Assembly (NCBI RefSeq): GCF_900113325.1
Contig: NZ_FOOY01000003.1
Coordinates: forward strand, 62,001 to 126,000
Direction: 5' to 3'
DNA: 64,000 bases
Origin: Sporolactobacillus nakayamae
Lineage (GTDB): Bacteria > Bacillota > Bacilli > Bacillales > Sporolactobacillaceae
The notes beneath the pieces are model-generated. The model was given only the letters and a program-made list of their open reading frames with translations. It made no database searches and was not told where the DNA came from. This document shows, one piece after another, positions 55,854 through 64,000 of this stretch; the first letter of the stretch is position 1; every line of letters begins with the position of its first letter. The position numbers and the translations under genes are program-made.

Positions 55854-55882
55854 TTGACAAACTCGGAAAGTTTGACTAAAAT
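55854..55882 (+). promoter_or_regulatory. Sigma-A promoter of the metallopeptidase gene
   Basis: TTGACA (55854-55859) and TAAAAT (55877-55882) are 17 bases apart. A second TATAAT lies at 55887-55892 without a matching -35. Confidence 0.65.
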
Positions 55883-56023
55883 TGACTATAATGACATTTG
55901 TTCAAGGAAGAACGCTTCGATTACGACTGTGCGGGAACTGCTTGAATCAAGCGGATTAAGCATCTGATGGTGTTTTTCAATCGCGATGAACAAATTCAAA
56001 TGATCAGTTTTGGAGGAATGAGC

Positions 56024-56704
56024 ATGATTCAATACCTGATTTATCTGGGCATTTTAATGCTGATCCCTGTATGGGCACAAATGCGTGTCCGTTCGACGTA
56101 TTCAAAGTACTCCGAAGTTGGTAACTCAACGGGGATGACAGGTGCTCAGACTGCAAGAAAAATTTTGGATGCGAACGGTCTTTATGACGTGACGGTTAAA
56201 GAGGTGGCGGGTTCCTTAACCGATCATTATGATCCCCGTGATAAATCGGTGAATTTGTCCACAGACATATACCATGGGGCTTCGATCGCAGGAACTGCGG
56301 TGTCTGCGCATGAGGTGGGGCACGCAATTCAGGATGCGAGGGACTACACGTTCATGCGGGTTCGGAGCGCACTTGTACCGGTTGCAAATCTTGGATCGAA
56401 TCTTTCCTACATTCTCATTCTTGCCGGTGTGTTTTTAGGCATGATGCAGCTTGCCTCGCTTGGCGTCATTTTTTTCGCTGCGGCTGTACTCTTCCAGTTA
56501 GTAACGCTGCCCGTTGAGTTTGATGCTTCCGGTCGGGCTTTGAAACAAATCGTTTCACTGGGCATTGTTCAGGAAAGCGAAGAAAAGCAGGCGAAAAAAG
56601 TCCTTTCAGCAGCTGCTATGACTTATGTTGCCGCAGCTTTAGTTTCCGTGATGGAATTGATTCGATTTATATTAATGATTACAATGTCCAATCGTGAAGA
56701 ATAA
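56024..56704 (+). CDS. YugP-family membrane zinc metallopeptidase
   Basis: A 226-residue membrane protein with the zinc-protease motif SAHEVGHAIQDA (about 99-110). Membrane segments lie at about 3-22, 118-145, 147-168 and 200-222. The further zinc ligand is probably in PVEFDASGRAL. ATG 56024 follows GGAGGA; ATG 56018 is too close. The family (Zn-dependent protease, YugP) has no firm substrate. Ends at a perfect-stem terminator. Confidence 0.88.
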   Translation: MIQYLIYLGILMLIPVWAQMRVRSTYSKYSEVGNSTGMTGAQTARKILDANGLYDVTVKEVAGSLTDHYDPRDKSVNLSTDIYHGASIAGTAVSAHEVGHAIQDARDYTFMRVRSALVPVANLGSNLSYILILAGVFLGMMQLASLGVIFFAAAVLFQLVTLPVEFDASGRALKQIVSLGIVQESEEKQAKKVLSAAAMTYVAAALVSVMELIRFILMITMSNREE

Positions 56705-56729
56705 CAAAACTAGTATATGAATAACGGGG

Positions 56730-56765
56730 AGCCGATCTCTAGCATCATAGAGATCGGCTTCTTTT
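56730..56765 (+). terminator. Terminator after the metallopeptidase gene
   Basis: AGCCGATCTCTA (56730-56741) pairs perfectly with TAGAGATCGGCT (56748-56759), followed by TCTTTT. Confidence 0.92.
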
Positions 56766-56863
56766 ATTCGCATAAAAGTCGCAAACATCTAAATCGTTCG
56801 AGGGCAGGCAGCAAATGTGCAAGCAACATCTTCCAGATTCCGAAAGGCATTATCCACAATCAA

Positions 56864-56891
56864 TTGACAAATGCTTGTTTTATATTACAAT
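56864..56891 (+). promoter_or_regulatory. Sigma-A promoter of the queT transcript
   Basis: TTGACA (56864-56869) and TACAAT (56886-56891) are 16 bases apart, directly before the riboswitch. Confidence 0.8.
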
Positions 56892-56911
56892 GAAATAGTT
56901 TGAGCGGCAGC

Positions 56912-56955
56912 TCACGTGGTTCGAAACCATCCCACGTTTATCAAAAAACTAAGGA
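56912..56955 (+). ncRNA. preQ1-I riboswitch
   Basis: The compact class I aptamer is complete: stem CACGTGGTTC (from 56913), loop AAACCATCCCACG, and the A-rich tail AAAAAACTAAGG that forms the pseudoknot. The tail runs straight into the Shine-Dalgarno AAGGAGG (56951-56957) of queT, and no terminator lies between, so control is most likely translational: bound preQ1 hides the ribosome site. Confidence 0.93.
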
Positions 56956-56967
56956 GGCGTCTATTAA

Positions 56968-57456
56968 ATGAAGACGATTAAAATGCTAGCGATCAATGCA
57001 ATTATAGCAGCGCTGTATATTGTGCTTACTTTCTTTCTGCAGCCGATCAGTTTTTCAACTGTTCAGTTCAGAATTGCGGAAATGTTAAACCATCTCATTG
57101 TGTTTAATAAAAAATATTTTTGGGGGATCATCTGCGGGGTGTTCATCGGCAACTTATTTTTTTCTCCGCTCCTCCCATATGATCTTATTTTTGGTACCGG
57201 GCAGTCTGTCTTGGCACTTTTGATCACAATCTTTGCTTCTAAATATGTAAAGTCGATATGGACGCGGATGCTGATTAATACCGGCATCTTTACAGTATCT
57301 ATGTGTTTTATCGCGTGGGAGCTGGCAATTGTGTTCCACACACCATTCCTGTGGACGTGGCTGATCGTTGCTATTGGCGAATGTGCGGTCATGCTTGTAG
57401 GCGCTCCGATCATGTATGCGATCAGTCGGCGCGTTCCTTTTGGAAAATTGGTTTGA
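56968..57456 (+). CDS. queT: QueT, queuosine-precursor transporter
   Basis: A 162-residue integral membrane protein with about five segments, of the QueT (DUF988) family of ECF-type substrate-binding proteins that import preQ1 or related bases. Conserved stretches include STVQFRIAEMLNHLIVFN and GVFIGNLFFSPL. ATG 56968 is ten bases after AAGGAGG. The preQ1-I riboswitch upstream strongly supports the assignment. Implies salvage of queuine precursors. Confidence 0.94.
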   Translation: MKTIKMLAINAIIAALYIVLTFFLQPISFSTVQFRIAEMLNHLIVFNKKYFWGIICGVFIGNLFFSPLLPYDLIFGTGQSVLALLITIFASKYVKSIWTRMLINTGIFTVSMCFIAWELAIVFHTPFLWTWLIVAIGECAVMLVGAPIMYAISRRVPFGKLV

Positions 57457-57463
57457 ATTCATT

Positions 57464-57491
57464 AAAAAGCTTGGTTTCGCCAAGCCTTTTT
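57464..57491 (+). terminator. Terminator after queT
   Basis: AAAAAGCTTGG (57464-57474) pairs with CCAAGCCTTTTT (57480-57491) with one mismatch and a TTTCG loop. A diverged copy of this hairpin (about 57771-57788) lies beyond the repeat. Confidence 0.85.
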
Positions 57492-57577
57492 AACAGGTAA
57501 AGAAACATCCATGACCCGCTTGAGGGGGGCGCGGGACACCGCTTGAATGAAAATATAAATGCCCTAAGTATAGCGTT

Positions 57578-57766
57578 TTGCCTTGCCGGTACGACGATAA
57601 GGTCGTAAGATTCGGTTGGGCGATCAGGTAAGTGCCCAATCTGAGAAATAAACGGAAAAATTACCCTTATGTACCTGTGAAACAAGCACCAGGATGCATA
57701 TAAGCGGAAAATCTCCGCTTATTTTATTCCGGACGCGATACCGAATTAAGGACCAAAATGATTTAT
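57578..57766. repeat. Dispersed palindromic repeat, copy B (two units)
   Basis: Homologous to 8968-9270, with the same order: TACGACGATAAGGTCGTA hairpin, GGGCG...TGCCC hairpin, palindromic units at 57648 and 57700 (period 52; the second, ATAAGCGGAAAATCTCCGCT plus TA, has perfect 8-bp arms), and the tail ending AAAATGATTTAT. It has two units against four in copy A. The rest of this gap (57492-57577 and 57789-57922) holds no gene that I can support. Confidence 0.78.
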
Positions 57767-57922
57767 TAGAAAACTTGGCTTCGTCAAGCCTCTGGCGAAG
57801 GCGAAGACTTAGTTGCGACGGCCATGGACGGCCTAGTGTCCGGTGAGCCGCAGGACGCGGCGTTTTTTCGGACCGCTTACACTGTTTCCTTTAAAATTTT
57901 TATATTCTTTCTTACCAGTGTT

Positions 57923-57962
57923 AAAAAGTAAGAAGCATCTGCATGGATGCTTCTTACTTTTT
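57923..57962. terminator. Bidirectional terminator at the hydrolase 3' end
   Basis: Perfect 17-base arms (57923-57939 and 57946-57962) with A-runs and T-runs on both sides. It overlaps the last codons of the minus-strand hydrolase. Confidence 0.93.
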
Positions 57963-58823
57963 TGGTTTAATCTGCCATAGATAACTGGCAATGATTCGAT
58001 CCACTTGAGGATTTTCATGGAGCATGCTGTGCTGAGCGCTAGGACCATACACAATCTTTTCCGTATAATGAGCTGGACTGAAAAAATATTTTCCAAAATA
58101 GGCACTTTGCAAGGAGACAACCCCATCACCTTCGTGAGGTTCACGTATTTCCCCAGCGAGTGCAAGTACATCCATATTCTTAGGCAAACGTTGGCGGTGC
58201 TGGTACAAATAGCTTTCTTGTTTCAATTTGGAAATGGTGTAGTCATTGTCGTTCTGCGGACCGTTGATCCAGTCAAACGGGGCTGCTATCGCTACATATT
58301 TCTTTATTGTAGGGTATTCAGCAGGGATCTTAATTTTCTCCAAATAACAGGTAAAAGCTTTTCCTCCCATCGAATGAGAGACGACGTTCACTCGACTGAT
58401 GCCGTAGTCGCGTTTCAGTATCCGGAAAACATTAATTAGCCAAGCGGCTTGTTGCTCCATTGATTCATGGTTTCTGACGAATAACACCTGAATGAGTGGT
58501 ATTTTCTGATCGGTTATCTCTCCGGTTAGCTTAACTACACCATTGGGATCAACCGTTACCACCATTGCCCGCGCTGGTCCGTCATAATTCGCGTGCAGCC
58601 GCTCGAACATGGTGCGGAATGAACGTTCCGATCCTTTCCAACCATGAATAAAAACTGTGGGTATATGCTGCGCACTCGGTTTACTTGTTTGTTCCGCGGA
58701 TGTTTTGGGTGCCGCGCTGGCACTGCGCACTCTATGATCAATGTCCTTGTCATAAGAAAGATTAAATACGAGCATGGCAAGTGTCACAATCAGTGTAAGC
58801 AAAAAGATGCGTTTGACTCTCAT
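57954..58823 (-). CDS. Secreted or membrane-anchored alpha/beta hydrolase (DUF915 type)
   Basis: A 289-residue protein with an N-terminal signal or anchor (about 5-22), a Ser/Ala/Thr-rich spacer and an alpha/beta hydrolase domain. The oxyanion motif VFIHGWKGSE (about 57-66), the nucleophile Ser151 in SHSMGGKA, and probable Asp (HEGDGVVS, about 237) and His (SAQHSMLH, about 268) are in the order expected for DUF915 lipase-like enzymes. ATG 58823 follows GGAGTG. The substrate is unknown. It sits between repeats and the exonuclease gene, on the opposite strand to its neighbours. Confidence 0.85.
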   Translation of the reverse strand: MRVKRIFLLTLIVTLAMLVFNLSYDKDIDHRVRSASAAPKTSAEQTSKPSAQHIPTVFIHGWKGSERSFRTMFERLHANYDGPARAMVVTVDPNGVVKLTGEITDQKIPLIQVLFVRNHESMEQQAAWLINVFRILKRDYGISRVNVVSHSMGGKAFTCYLEKIKIPAEYPTIKKYVAIAAPFDWINGPQNDNDYTISKLKQESYLYQHRQRLPKNMDVLALAGEIREPHEGDGVVSLQSAYFGKYFFSPAHYTEKIVYGPSAQHSMLHENPQVDRIIASYLWQIKPKK

Positions 58824-58932
58824 GATAAATCACTCCAATGATCGATTCATATAAAAAGGGGGCTTTTACTAGCTTAGTGCAAATGGAAGCTTTTTAAAAC
58901 TAATTCTTTCTTCCATCCGTGAAATAGGTTCA

Positions 58933-58941
58933 TGGTATAAT
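58933..58941 (+). promoter_or_regulatory. Extended -10 promoter of the exonuclease gene
   Basis: TGG followed by a perfect TATAAT (58936-58941) forms an extended -10; no good -35 is present. It overlaps the upstream ATG 58940 and so excludes that codon as a start. Confidence 0.6.
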
Positions 58942-58972
58942 GAATCTAGATTATTTGAAGAGAGGCGTTTTT

Positions 58973-59890
58973 TTGTCACAGCAACCGCAATTATTACTCG
59001 TGGACGGGATGGCACTGCTATTTAGAGCATTTTACGCGACAGCACCAACCGGACAGTTTATGTTTAACGATCAAGGTACACCAACTAACGGAGTACAGGG
59101 ATTTCTCCGTCATCTTTTGCTTGCTATTCAAAAACGGAAGCCAACACATATCGCTGTTTGTTGGGATATGGGTTCGAAAACATTTCGTCATCAATTATTC
59201 GATGGCTATAAAGCGAATCGCGCAGCGCCACCAGTGGAAATGGTGCCGCAATTTGATCTTGCAAAAGAAATGATTGACGCTTTTGGTGTTCCGAACATAG
59301 GCGTGGACGGTTATGAAGCTGATGATTGTATCGGAACGTTGGCTAAGAAGGCACAGGATGAAATTAAAGTCTCTATTGTGACTGGTGATAGAGATCTGCT
59401 GCAGCTGCTTGACAGTCATATTAGCGTCGATCTCCTTCAGAAAGGCTACGGAAATTACCGCAGCTTTAATGAACAACTATTTTGTGACCATTATGGAGTG
59501 ACTCCGCAGCAATTTATCGAAGTAAAAGCGCTAATGGGTGACTCAAGTGATGGTTATCCCGGTGTTCGCGGCATTGGCGAAAAGACGGCAATCAAGTTAA
59601 TCAATCAATTTGGTTCCATTGACGCCATCCTTGAACATATCGATCTATTACCGAATGGACAGCGAAAGAAAATCAGCACAGATTTGAGCATGCTTCATCT
59701 TTCACGTCAATTGGCTGAAATCAATTGTGATGCGCCTGTTGCATTAGATTTTAAAGATGCATCCTATACAGGCATCACAGACTCTTTTGCAGAAAAGGTC
59801 AACCATTTGGGAATGCGACTGGTAAACTATGAGATTGTTCAGCAAAGGTGGAATAAGAACGAGATACATGTTGCAGGGGATTCTATTTAA
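58973..59890 (+). CDS. ypcP: 5'-3' exonuclease (YpcP-like, PolI N-terminal domain type)
   Basis: A 305-residue stand-alone FEN-like nuclease for RNA-primer removal and repair. It shows LLLVDGMALLFRAFYA, the FDGYKANR arch, the acidic metal sites VDGYEADDCIGTLA and VTGDRDLLQLL, and the helix-hairpin-helix GVRGIGEKTAIKLI. TTG 58973 (MSQQPQLLLVDG) follows GAGAGG; the longer frame from ATG 58940 starts inside the promoter. A terminator follows. Confidence 0.92.
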   Translation: MSQQPQLLLVDGMALLFRAFYATAPTGQFMFNDQGTPTNGVQGFLRHLLLAIQKRKPTHIAVCWDMGSKTFRHQLFDGYKANRAAPPVEMVPQFDLAKEMIDAFGVPNIGVDGYEADDCIGTLAKKAQDEIKVSIVTGDRDLLQLLDSHISVDLLQKGYGNYRSFNEQLFCDHYGVTPQQFIEVKALMGDSSDGYPGVRGIGEKTAIKLINQFGSIDAILEHIDLLPNGQRKKISTDLSMLHLSRQLAEINCDAPVALDFKDASYTGITDSFAEKVNHLGMRLVNYEIVQQRWNKNEIHVAGDSI

Positions 59891-59929
59891 TCACCAGTGA
59901 GTTCGTATTCATAGTTGTGCATGAGTGAC

Positions 59930-59955
59930 AAAGACGGGACAAAAGCCCGCCTTTT
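59930..59955 (+). terminator. Terminator after the exonuclease gene
   Basis: AAGACGGG (59930-59937) pairs with CCCGCCTT (59946-59953) with one mismatch, followed by T-rich DNA. The region to glgB (60174) carries TTGACA at 59994-59999 without a clear -10 and five ATA/AAT triplets near 60143-60160. Confidence 0.65.
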
Positions 59956-60174
59956 ATTTTTTTCTAAAAAAATAATTTTGTATTTTCTCTATTTTGACAT
60001 AAATAGACATGTTTTGGAGAAGGAATTTAACGTTTCCCGTTGAATCATTATGTATAAACGGATAAAAGAGCAGCAATGATCGCAACGATATTTGCTGAAT
60101 CGAGGAAACAAGTGCGAACGGACTGGAGCATATCCTTCAATCCATAATAATAATAATAAAGGACGTGTGGATCA

Positions 60175-62121
60175 ATGTTAACTGTTGAAAATGAGCGGCA
60201 ACTGTCCCCAAATGATGTTGATCTGTATTTATTTCACGAAGGTACTCTCTTTGAAGGGTACAAGGTGTTTGGCGCGCATTATGAACATGTCGATAACGAA
60301 GACGGATTTCGATTCACTGTATGGGCACCGAACGCGCGCTCTGTCTCTGTCGTTGGTGATTTTAACGACTGGGATGCGGGCAAACATAAGATGAAACCAG
60401 TGAAACAATCCGGTGTTTGGACAAGCTTTATTGAAGGAATCGGTGTTGAAGAACGGTATAAATTCGCGATTGAGACGGCCTCTGGTTCAGTCGTCTTGAA
60501 ATCAGATCCGTACGCTTTTTATGCCGAAACAAGGCCGAACACAGCGTCCTTGACTTGCAGGATTGATGGGTATAAATGGCATGACAGTAAATGGATGAGA
60601 CAGAGAGATAAGAAGGATGAATATCATCGGCCGATGGTAATTTACGAATGCCATTTAGGTTCGTGGAAAAAAAAGGAAGACGGGAAACTTCTGACTTATC
60701 GTGAACTTGCTGATGAGCTTGTTGATTATGCTTTTGAAAACGGGTTTACTCACATTGAACTCATGCCAATTATGGAGCATCCATATGACCGCTCCTGGGG
60801 CTATCAGATCACGGGTTATTTCGCGCCAACAAGCCGTTTCGGCAGTCCGCAGGATTTTATGTATTTCGTCGACACGTGCCATAAACGTGGAATCGGTGTC
60901 ATATTGGACTGGACGCCAGCTCATTTCTGCCGTGACACGCATGGACTTGGCAAATTTGACGGCACGCCGCTTTATGAACCGTGTGATCCGAAATTGGCGG
61001 ACCGTCCACAATGGGGCACATACAATTTTGACTTCAGCAAAAATGAAGTTGTTAGTTTTCTCATTTCAAACGCCCGTTACTGGATGGACGTCTATCATGT
61101 TGAAGGGTTTCGAATTGATGCCGTCTCATCGATGATCTATTTGAATCATAACAATGATCTTCCTTTTGATTTGAAGAATAAATATGGCGGCTATGAAAAT
61201 CTTGAAGCTATTGACTTTATCAAGAAATTAAATGAGGCGGTGTTCATTGAATTTCCATCAGCATTGATGATCGCTGAGGAAGCCACCGATTTTCCGATGG
61301 TTTCGAAACCGACTGATGCCGGTGGATTGGGGTTTAATTATAAATGGAACATGGGCTGGGTACATGATATTTTGCGTTATATGTCGCTGGAACCATCTGA
61401 ACGGCGTTACCATCACAACTTGATTACTTTTTCAATGCTTTACGCGTACTCGGAGAATTTCATTTTGTCTTTCTCGCATGATGAACTCGTTTATGGCAAG
61501 CGCTCGTTATTGAATAAAATGCCGGGGGATGAGTGGCAGCGATTTGCGAGTCTGCGCGTATTGTATGGCTTTTTTATGACGCACCCAGGCAAGAAACTTT
61601 TATTTATGGGTAGTGAATTCGCTCAGTTTGATGAATGGAAGGATTTAGAACAACTCGACTGGAAGCTGCTTGATTTTCCAATGCATCACGCATTTCATGA
61701 TTACGCTGTCGCCTTTAATCATTTCTATCAAGAGACATCTTGTTTATGGCGGCTCGACCATGAGGAGGAAGGATTTGAATGGATTGATGCAGATAATTCA
61801 AATCAAAGTATCATCAGTTTCATAAGAAAAGGGAAGCGAAAAGGCGACTACTGCGTGATCGTGTGCAACTTCACGCCAAATGTCTATCATCATTTCAAAC
61901 TTGGGGTTCCGGCAAGCGGGCCTTATTTGGAAATGTTCAATAGTGACGCAGAGACATTTGGAGGAACGGGGCAATGCAATCGTAAGTCGGTTGAATCTAT
62001 TGACGAGCCTTTTCACAATCATCCATATTGCGTGGAAACGACGATTCCGCCGTTGGGAATTAGTATTCTAATGAAAGAAACAAAAAAAAGAAAAACAATG
62101 AAGGCTTATGATCAGGTATAA
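60175..62121 (+). CDS. glgB: 1,4-alpha-glucan branching enzyme
   Basis: A 648-residue GH13 enzyme that introduces alpha-1,6 branches in glycogen. A CBM48 domain (about 35-130) precedes the barrel: DWTPAHFCRD, the nucleophile Asp near 312 in GFRIDAVSSM, the acid/base Glu near 366 in MIAEEATD, and SFSHDE near 434. ATG 60175 has AAAGGA at a long 12-base spacing. It heads the glycogen cluster, 41 bases before glgA. Confidence 0.95.
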   Translation: MLTVENERQLSPNDVDLYLFHEGTLFEGYKVFGAHYEHVDNEDGFRFTVWAPNARSVSVVGDFNDWDAGKHKMKPVKQSGVWTSFIEGIGVEERYKFAIETASGSVVLKSDPYAFYAETRPNTASLTCRIDGYKWHDSKWMRQRDKKDEYHRPMVIYECHLGSWKKKEDGKLLTYRELADELVDYAFENGFTHIELMPIMEHPYDRSWGYQITGYFAPTSRFGSPQDFMYFVDTCHKRGIGVILDWTPAHFCRDTHGLGKFDGTPLYEPCDPKLADRPQWGTYNFDFSKNEVVSFLISNARYWMDVYHVEGFRIDAVSSMIYLNHNNDLPFDLKNKYGGYENLEAIDFIKKLNEAVFIEFPSALMIAEEATDFPMVSKPTDAGGLGFNYKWNMGWVHDILRYMSLEPSERRYHHNLITFSMLYAYSENFILSFSHDELVYGKRSLLNKMPGDEWQRFASLRVLYGFFMTHPGKKLLFMGSEFAQFDEWKDLEQLDWKLLDFPMHHAFHDYAVAFNHFYQETSCLWRLDHEEEGFEWIDADNSNQSIISFIRKGKRKGDYCVIVCNFTPNVYHHFKLGVPASGPYLEMFNSDAETFGGTGQCNRKSVESIDEPFHNHPYCVETTIPPLGISILMKETKKRKTMKAYDQV

Positions 62122-62162
62122 CGAAACCGTTCCCCTGAGCCACTGAAAAAGGAGAGAGAGAG

Positions 62163-63590
62163 ATGAATGTGCTTTTTGCCGCATCTGAATGTGTTCCATT
62201 TATAAAAACAGGTGGATTGGGTGATGTAGTTGGTGCATTGCCTAAGGCTTTGCAGAAAGAAGGCGTGAACGTAAGCGTTGTCCTTCCGAAATACCAGGAT
62301 CTGAATCCGGATTTTCAAACACGTTTGACGTACATGAAATATATCTTCGTTTCGGTTGGTTGGAGAAATCAATATTGCGGAATTTATAAACTTGAACAAT
62401 CTGGGATCAATTATTATTTCTTGGATAACGAATATTACTTCAAGCGTGCAGGGTCATATGGCTATAATGACGATGGAGAACGCTTCGCTTTTTTTTCTAA
62501 GGCGGTTCTAGCAGCTCTCCCGCATCTGGATGACCATCCGGATTTAATACACTGTCATGACTGGCAAACGGGATTAATCGCTGTGCTTCTTGATGCGCAC
62601 TTTAGAAAACAGGCTTTTTATAAGGACATTCGAACGGTATTTACGATTCACAATTTGAGATATCAGGGGGTGTTTTCTAAATCAGTGCTTGGTGACTTGC
62701 TCGAACTCGATTATTCCTATTTTCACGAAAATGGTCTTGAATTCTATGACAATGTGAGTTACATGAAAGCAGGTCTCGCTTATTCGGATCAGTTGACGAC
62801 GGTCAGCCGTACCTATGCACGCGAGATTCAAATGCCCTATTATGGCGAAAAACTCGATGGATTTCTACGTTGGAATAGTGGCAAACTGCACGGAATCGTA
62901 AATGGTATTGATAATGAGCTATACAATCCGCAAACCGATTCACAAGTATTCGCTAAATACAGTGACCCGATTGGGAAAAAGAAAAATAAAATCGCGCTTC
63001 AAGAACATCTCCGTCTTCCCGTTGATGCGGATATCCCTATGATTGCAATGATTACGCGATTAACCGGTCAAAAAGGGATTGATTTGGTGCTTCGGGTTTT
63101 TCATGAAATGATGCATCTTGGGGTTCAATTTGTACTGCTCGGAACCGGAGAACGAAGTGACGAAGACGCGTTTCGTTGGTTAGCCGGTCAGTACTCCGGA
63201 TCAGTTTCTGCGAATATATTCTTTGACGATGGGTTGGCACGAAAAATCTATGCAGGTTCGGATCTGTTTTTAATGCCGTCGAATTTCGAACCTTGTGGTA
63301 TTGGACAATTGCTTGCCATGCGCTATGGAAGCTTACCCATAGTCAGAGAAACAGGCGGACTTAAGGATACAGTACAGTCATACAATGAGTTCACCGATGA
63401 GGGAAATGGATTCAGTTTTACCAATTACAATGCGCATGACATGCTCTATACGATTGAGCGTGCGGTTCGACTATACAATCACGATCGTTCTAAATTTACA
63501 GAAATAGCAAATCGCGCGATGCAATTAGACTACGGATGGGCACAATCAGCAAAGGAATACATTGATTTGTATGAAACACTAGTCGAGTAA
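62163..63590 (+). CDS. glgA: Glycogen synthase (ADP-glucose type)
   Basis: A 475-residue GT5 glycosyltransferase that extends alpha-1,4 chains. The N-terminal ADP-glucose site KTGGLGDVVGALPKAL (15-30) and the C-terminal FEPCGIGQLLAMRYGSLP with the catalytic Glu are complete. ATG 62163 follows a GGAGAGAG run. In B. subtilis the order is glgBCDAP; here glgA follows glgB directly. Confidence 0.95.
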   Translation: MNVLFAASECVPFIKTGGLGDVVGALPKALQKEGVNVSVVLPKYQDLNPDFQTRLTYMKYIFVSVGWRNQYCGIYKLEQSGINYYFLDNEYYFKRAGSYGYNDDGERFAFFSKAVLAALPHLDDHPDLIHCHDWQTGLIAVLLDAHFRKQAFYKDIRTVFTIHNLRYQGVFSKSVLGDLLELDYSYFHENGLEFYDNVSYMKAGLAYSDQLTTVSRTYAREIQMPYYGEKLDGFLRWNSGKLHGIVNGIDNELYNPQTDSQVFAKYSDPIGKKKNKIALQEHLRLPVDADIPMIAMITRLTGQKGIDLVLRVFHEMMHLGVQFVLLGTGERSDEDAFRWLAGQYSGSVSANIFFDDGLARKIYAGSDLFLMPSNFEPCGIGQLLAMRYGSLPIVRETGGLKDTVQSYNEFTDEGNGFSFTNYNAHDMLYTIERAVRLYNHDRSKFTEIANRAMQLDYGWAQSAKEYIDLYETLVE

Positions 63591-63781
63591 CTAATATGAA
63601 AGATTATTATAATAAATTCAGAACTTTTTCAATGAAATGTTCCGTATTTCCTGAATTTTGTTATATAATAGTTATTGGGAAGTATATTTTCCATTGGCTA
63701 CAGGCGAAACGAAGCATGAACTAACATTTGAAAAATTTTTAAAAAATGCTTTTAGTCTGTGGTCATTGTTTAAATAACGAG

Positions 63782-63795
63782 TGGAAGCGGTTACA
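63782..63795 (+). promoter_or_regulatory. cre-like site (CcpA) upstream of glgC
   Basis: TGGAAGCGGTTACA matches the catabolite-responsive element TGWAANCGNTNWCA at every position but one. It lies 155 bases before the glgC start and about 110 bases after a TATAAT (63664-63669). The rest of the 360-base gap between glgA and glgC is AT-rich, with no gene that I can support. Confidence 0.55.
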
Positions 63796-63950
63796 TTAGG
63801 CGGATTGCTTAGAATGTCAGCTTATTTATGTGAAGCGAGATATTTTGAAGATGTTTTCGCTTCATCATTCATAAGATAGATTAAAGACTTTTGACTGACA
63901 CGAGGGAGGTGTGCGGAAGAAGGTGGGATTGCCATTCTTTTTCCATTATT

Positions 63951-64000
63951 ATGAAAAACGAAATGATTGCAATGATTTTGGCAGGCGGCCAAGGATCTCG
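63951..64000 (+). CDS. glgC: Glucose-1-phosphate adenylyltransferase, 3' end cut by window
   Basis: Only 16 codons are visible, MKNEMIAMILAGGQGSR, the N-terminal nucleotide-binding motif (LAGGxGSR) of GlgC, which makes ADP-glucose for glycogen synthase. Position after glgB-glgA supports it over other nucleotidyltransferases. The ribosome site is poor: GAAGGTGGG ends about 20 bases upstream and GGGAGG lies still further away, so the true start is uncertain. Confidence 0.75.
   Translation, partial: MKNEMIAMILAGGQGS

Noticed and set aside
56850-56858. Perfect DnaA box (TTATCCACA) upstream of queT
   Set aside because: A single 9-mer is expected by chance about once in a window of this size over both strands; no cluster or AT-rich unwinding region accompanies it.

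Overview
This window is a chromosomal segment of a spore-forming, low-GC Gram-positive bacterium of class Bacilli. The gene order is the conserved Bacillus backbone: yqzK-xerD-pnp-dacF-spoIIA, spoVA-lysA, scpAB-dacB-spmAB-rluB-resDE-fer-recQ, cotJ, mecA paralogue-gudB-sleB-ypeB, cmk-rpsA-der-gpsA-spoIVA-hbs, mtrAB-hepS-menG-hepT-ndk-cheR-trp, ypiA-ypiB-ypjB, and a glycogen locus. Several genes normally found at these positions are absent: drm, spoVAA/AB, ribDEAH, resABC, aroFBH, trpE, hisC-tyrA-aroE and qcrABC. Loss of both resABC (cytochrome c maturation) and qcrABC (bc complex) while menaquinone genes remain fits a fermentative or microaerophilic spore-former. My best guess is the Sporolactobacillus group, but no single gene here proves it. 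No rRNA, tRNA, CRISPR array or complete transposon was seen.

Layout. 1-5.7 kb: yqzK, a XerD-family protein that has lost two catalytic residues, and pnp, followed by an inserted minus-strand cassette of two ABC-2 permeases, an ATPase and an ArsR-type regulator with its own consensus promoter and inverted-repeat operator. 5.9-13 kb: early forespore block dacF, spoIIAA-spoIIAB-sigF, then a repeat-rich gap, then spoVAC-AD-AEb-AF behind a sigma-G-type promoter. 13-23 kb: lysA, ribT, scpAB, a small membrane protein, MITE-like inverted repeats, dacB-spmA-spmB, rluB, resD-resE. 23-34 kb: ferredoxin, ypbB-recQ, ypbF, the cotJABC spore-coat operon, a phosphoesterase, a MecA-family adaptor, gudB, sleB-ypeB, and a PilZ protein. 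34-43 kb: cmk, plsC, rpsA, der, plsY, gpsA, spoVIF, spoIVA, hbs.

43-53 kb: folE and mtrB (TRAP), then hepS-menG-hepT, ndk, cheR and a trpDCFBA operon. The trp leader contains a consensus promoter, a 5' stem-loop, a run of GAG/AAG triplets, mutually exclusive antiterminator and terminator pairings, and a hairpin over the trpD ribosome-binding site. This is a complete TRAP-type attenuation system, but it controls an operon that begins with trpD instead of trpE. The TRAP encoded 4 kb upstream has His in place of the third residue of the Lys-Lys-Arg RNA-binding motif. 53-64 kb: ypiA, ypiB, ypjB, a zinc metallopeptidase, a preQ1-I riboswitch with queT, a second copy of the palindromic repeat from 9 kb, a secreted alpha/beta hydrolase, a 5'-3' exonuclease, and glgB-glgA followed by the start of glgC behind a cre-like site.

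Functionally the window is dominated by sporulation and germination genes: compartment-specific sigma control (SpoIIAA/AB/sigma-F), DPA uptake (SpoVA), cortex modification (DacB, DacF, SpmAB), coat assembly (SpoIVA, SpoVIF, CotJ) and cortex lysis (SleB/YpeB). These are interleaved with core housekeeping and tryptophan biosynthesis. The most notable signals are the rewired TRAP/trp system, the degenerate XerD, and a dispersed palindromic unit with a period of about 52 bp found at two sites.
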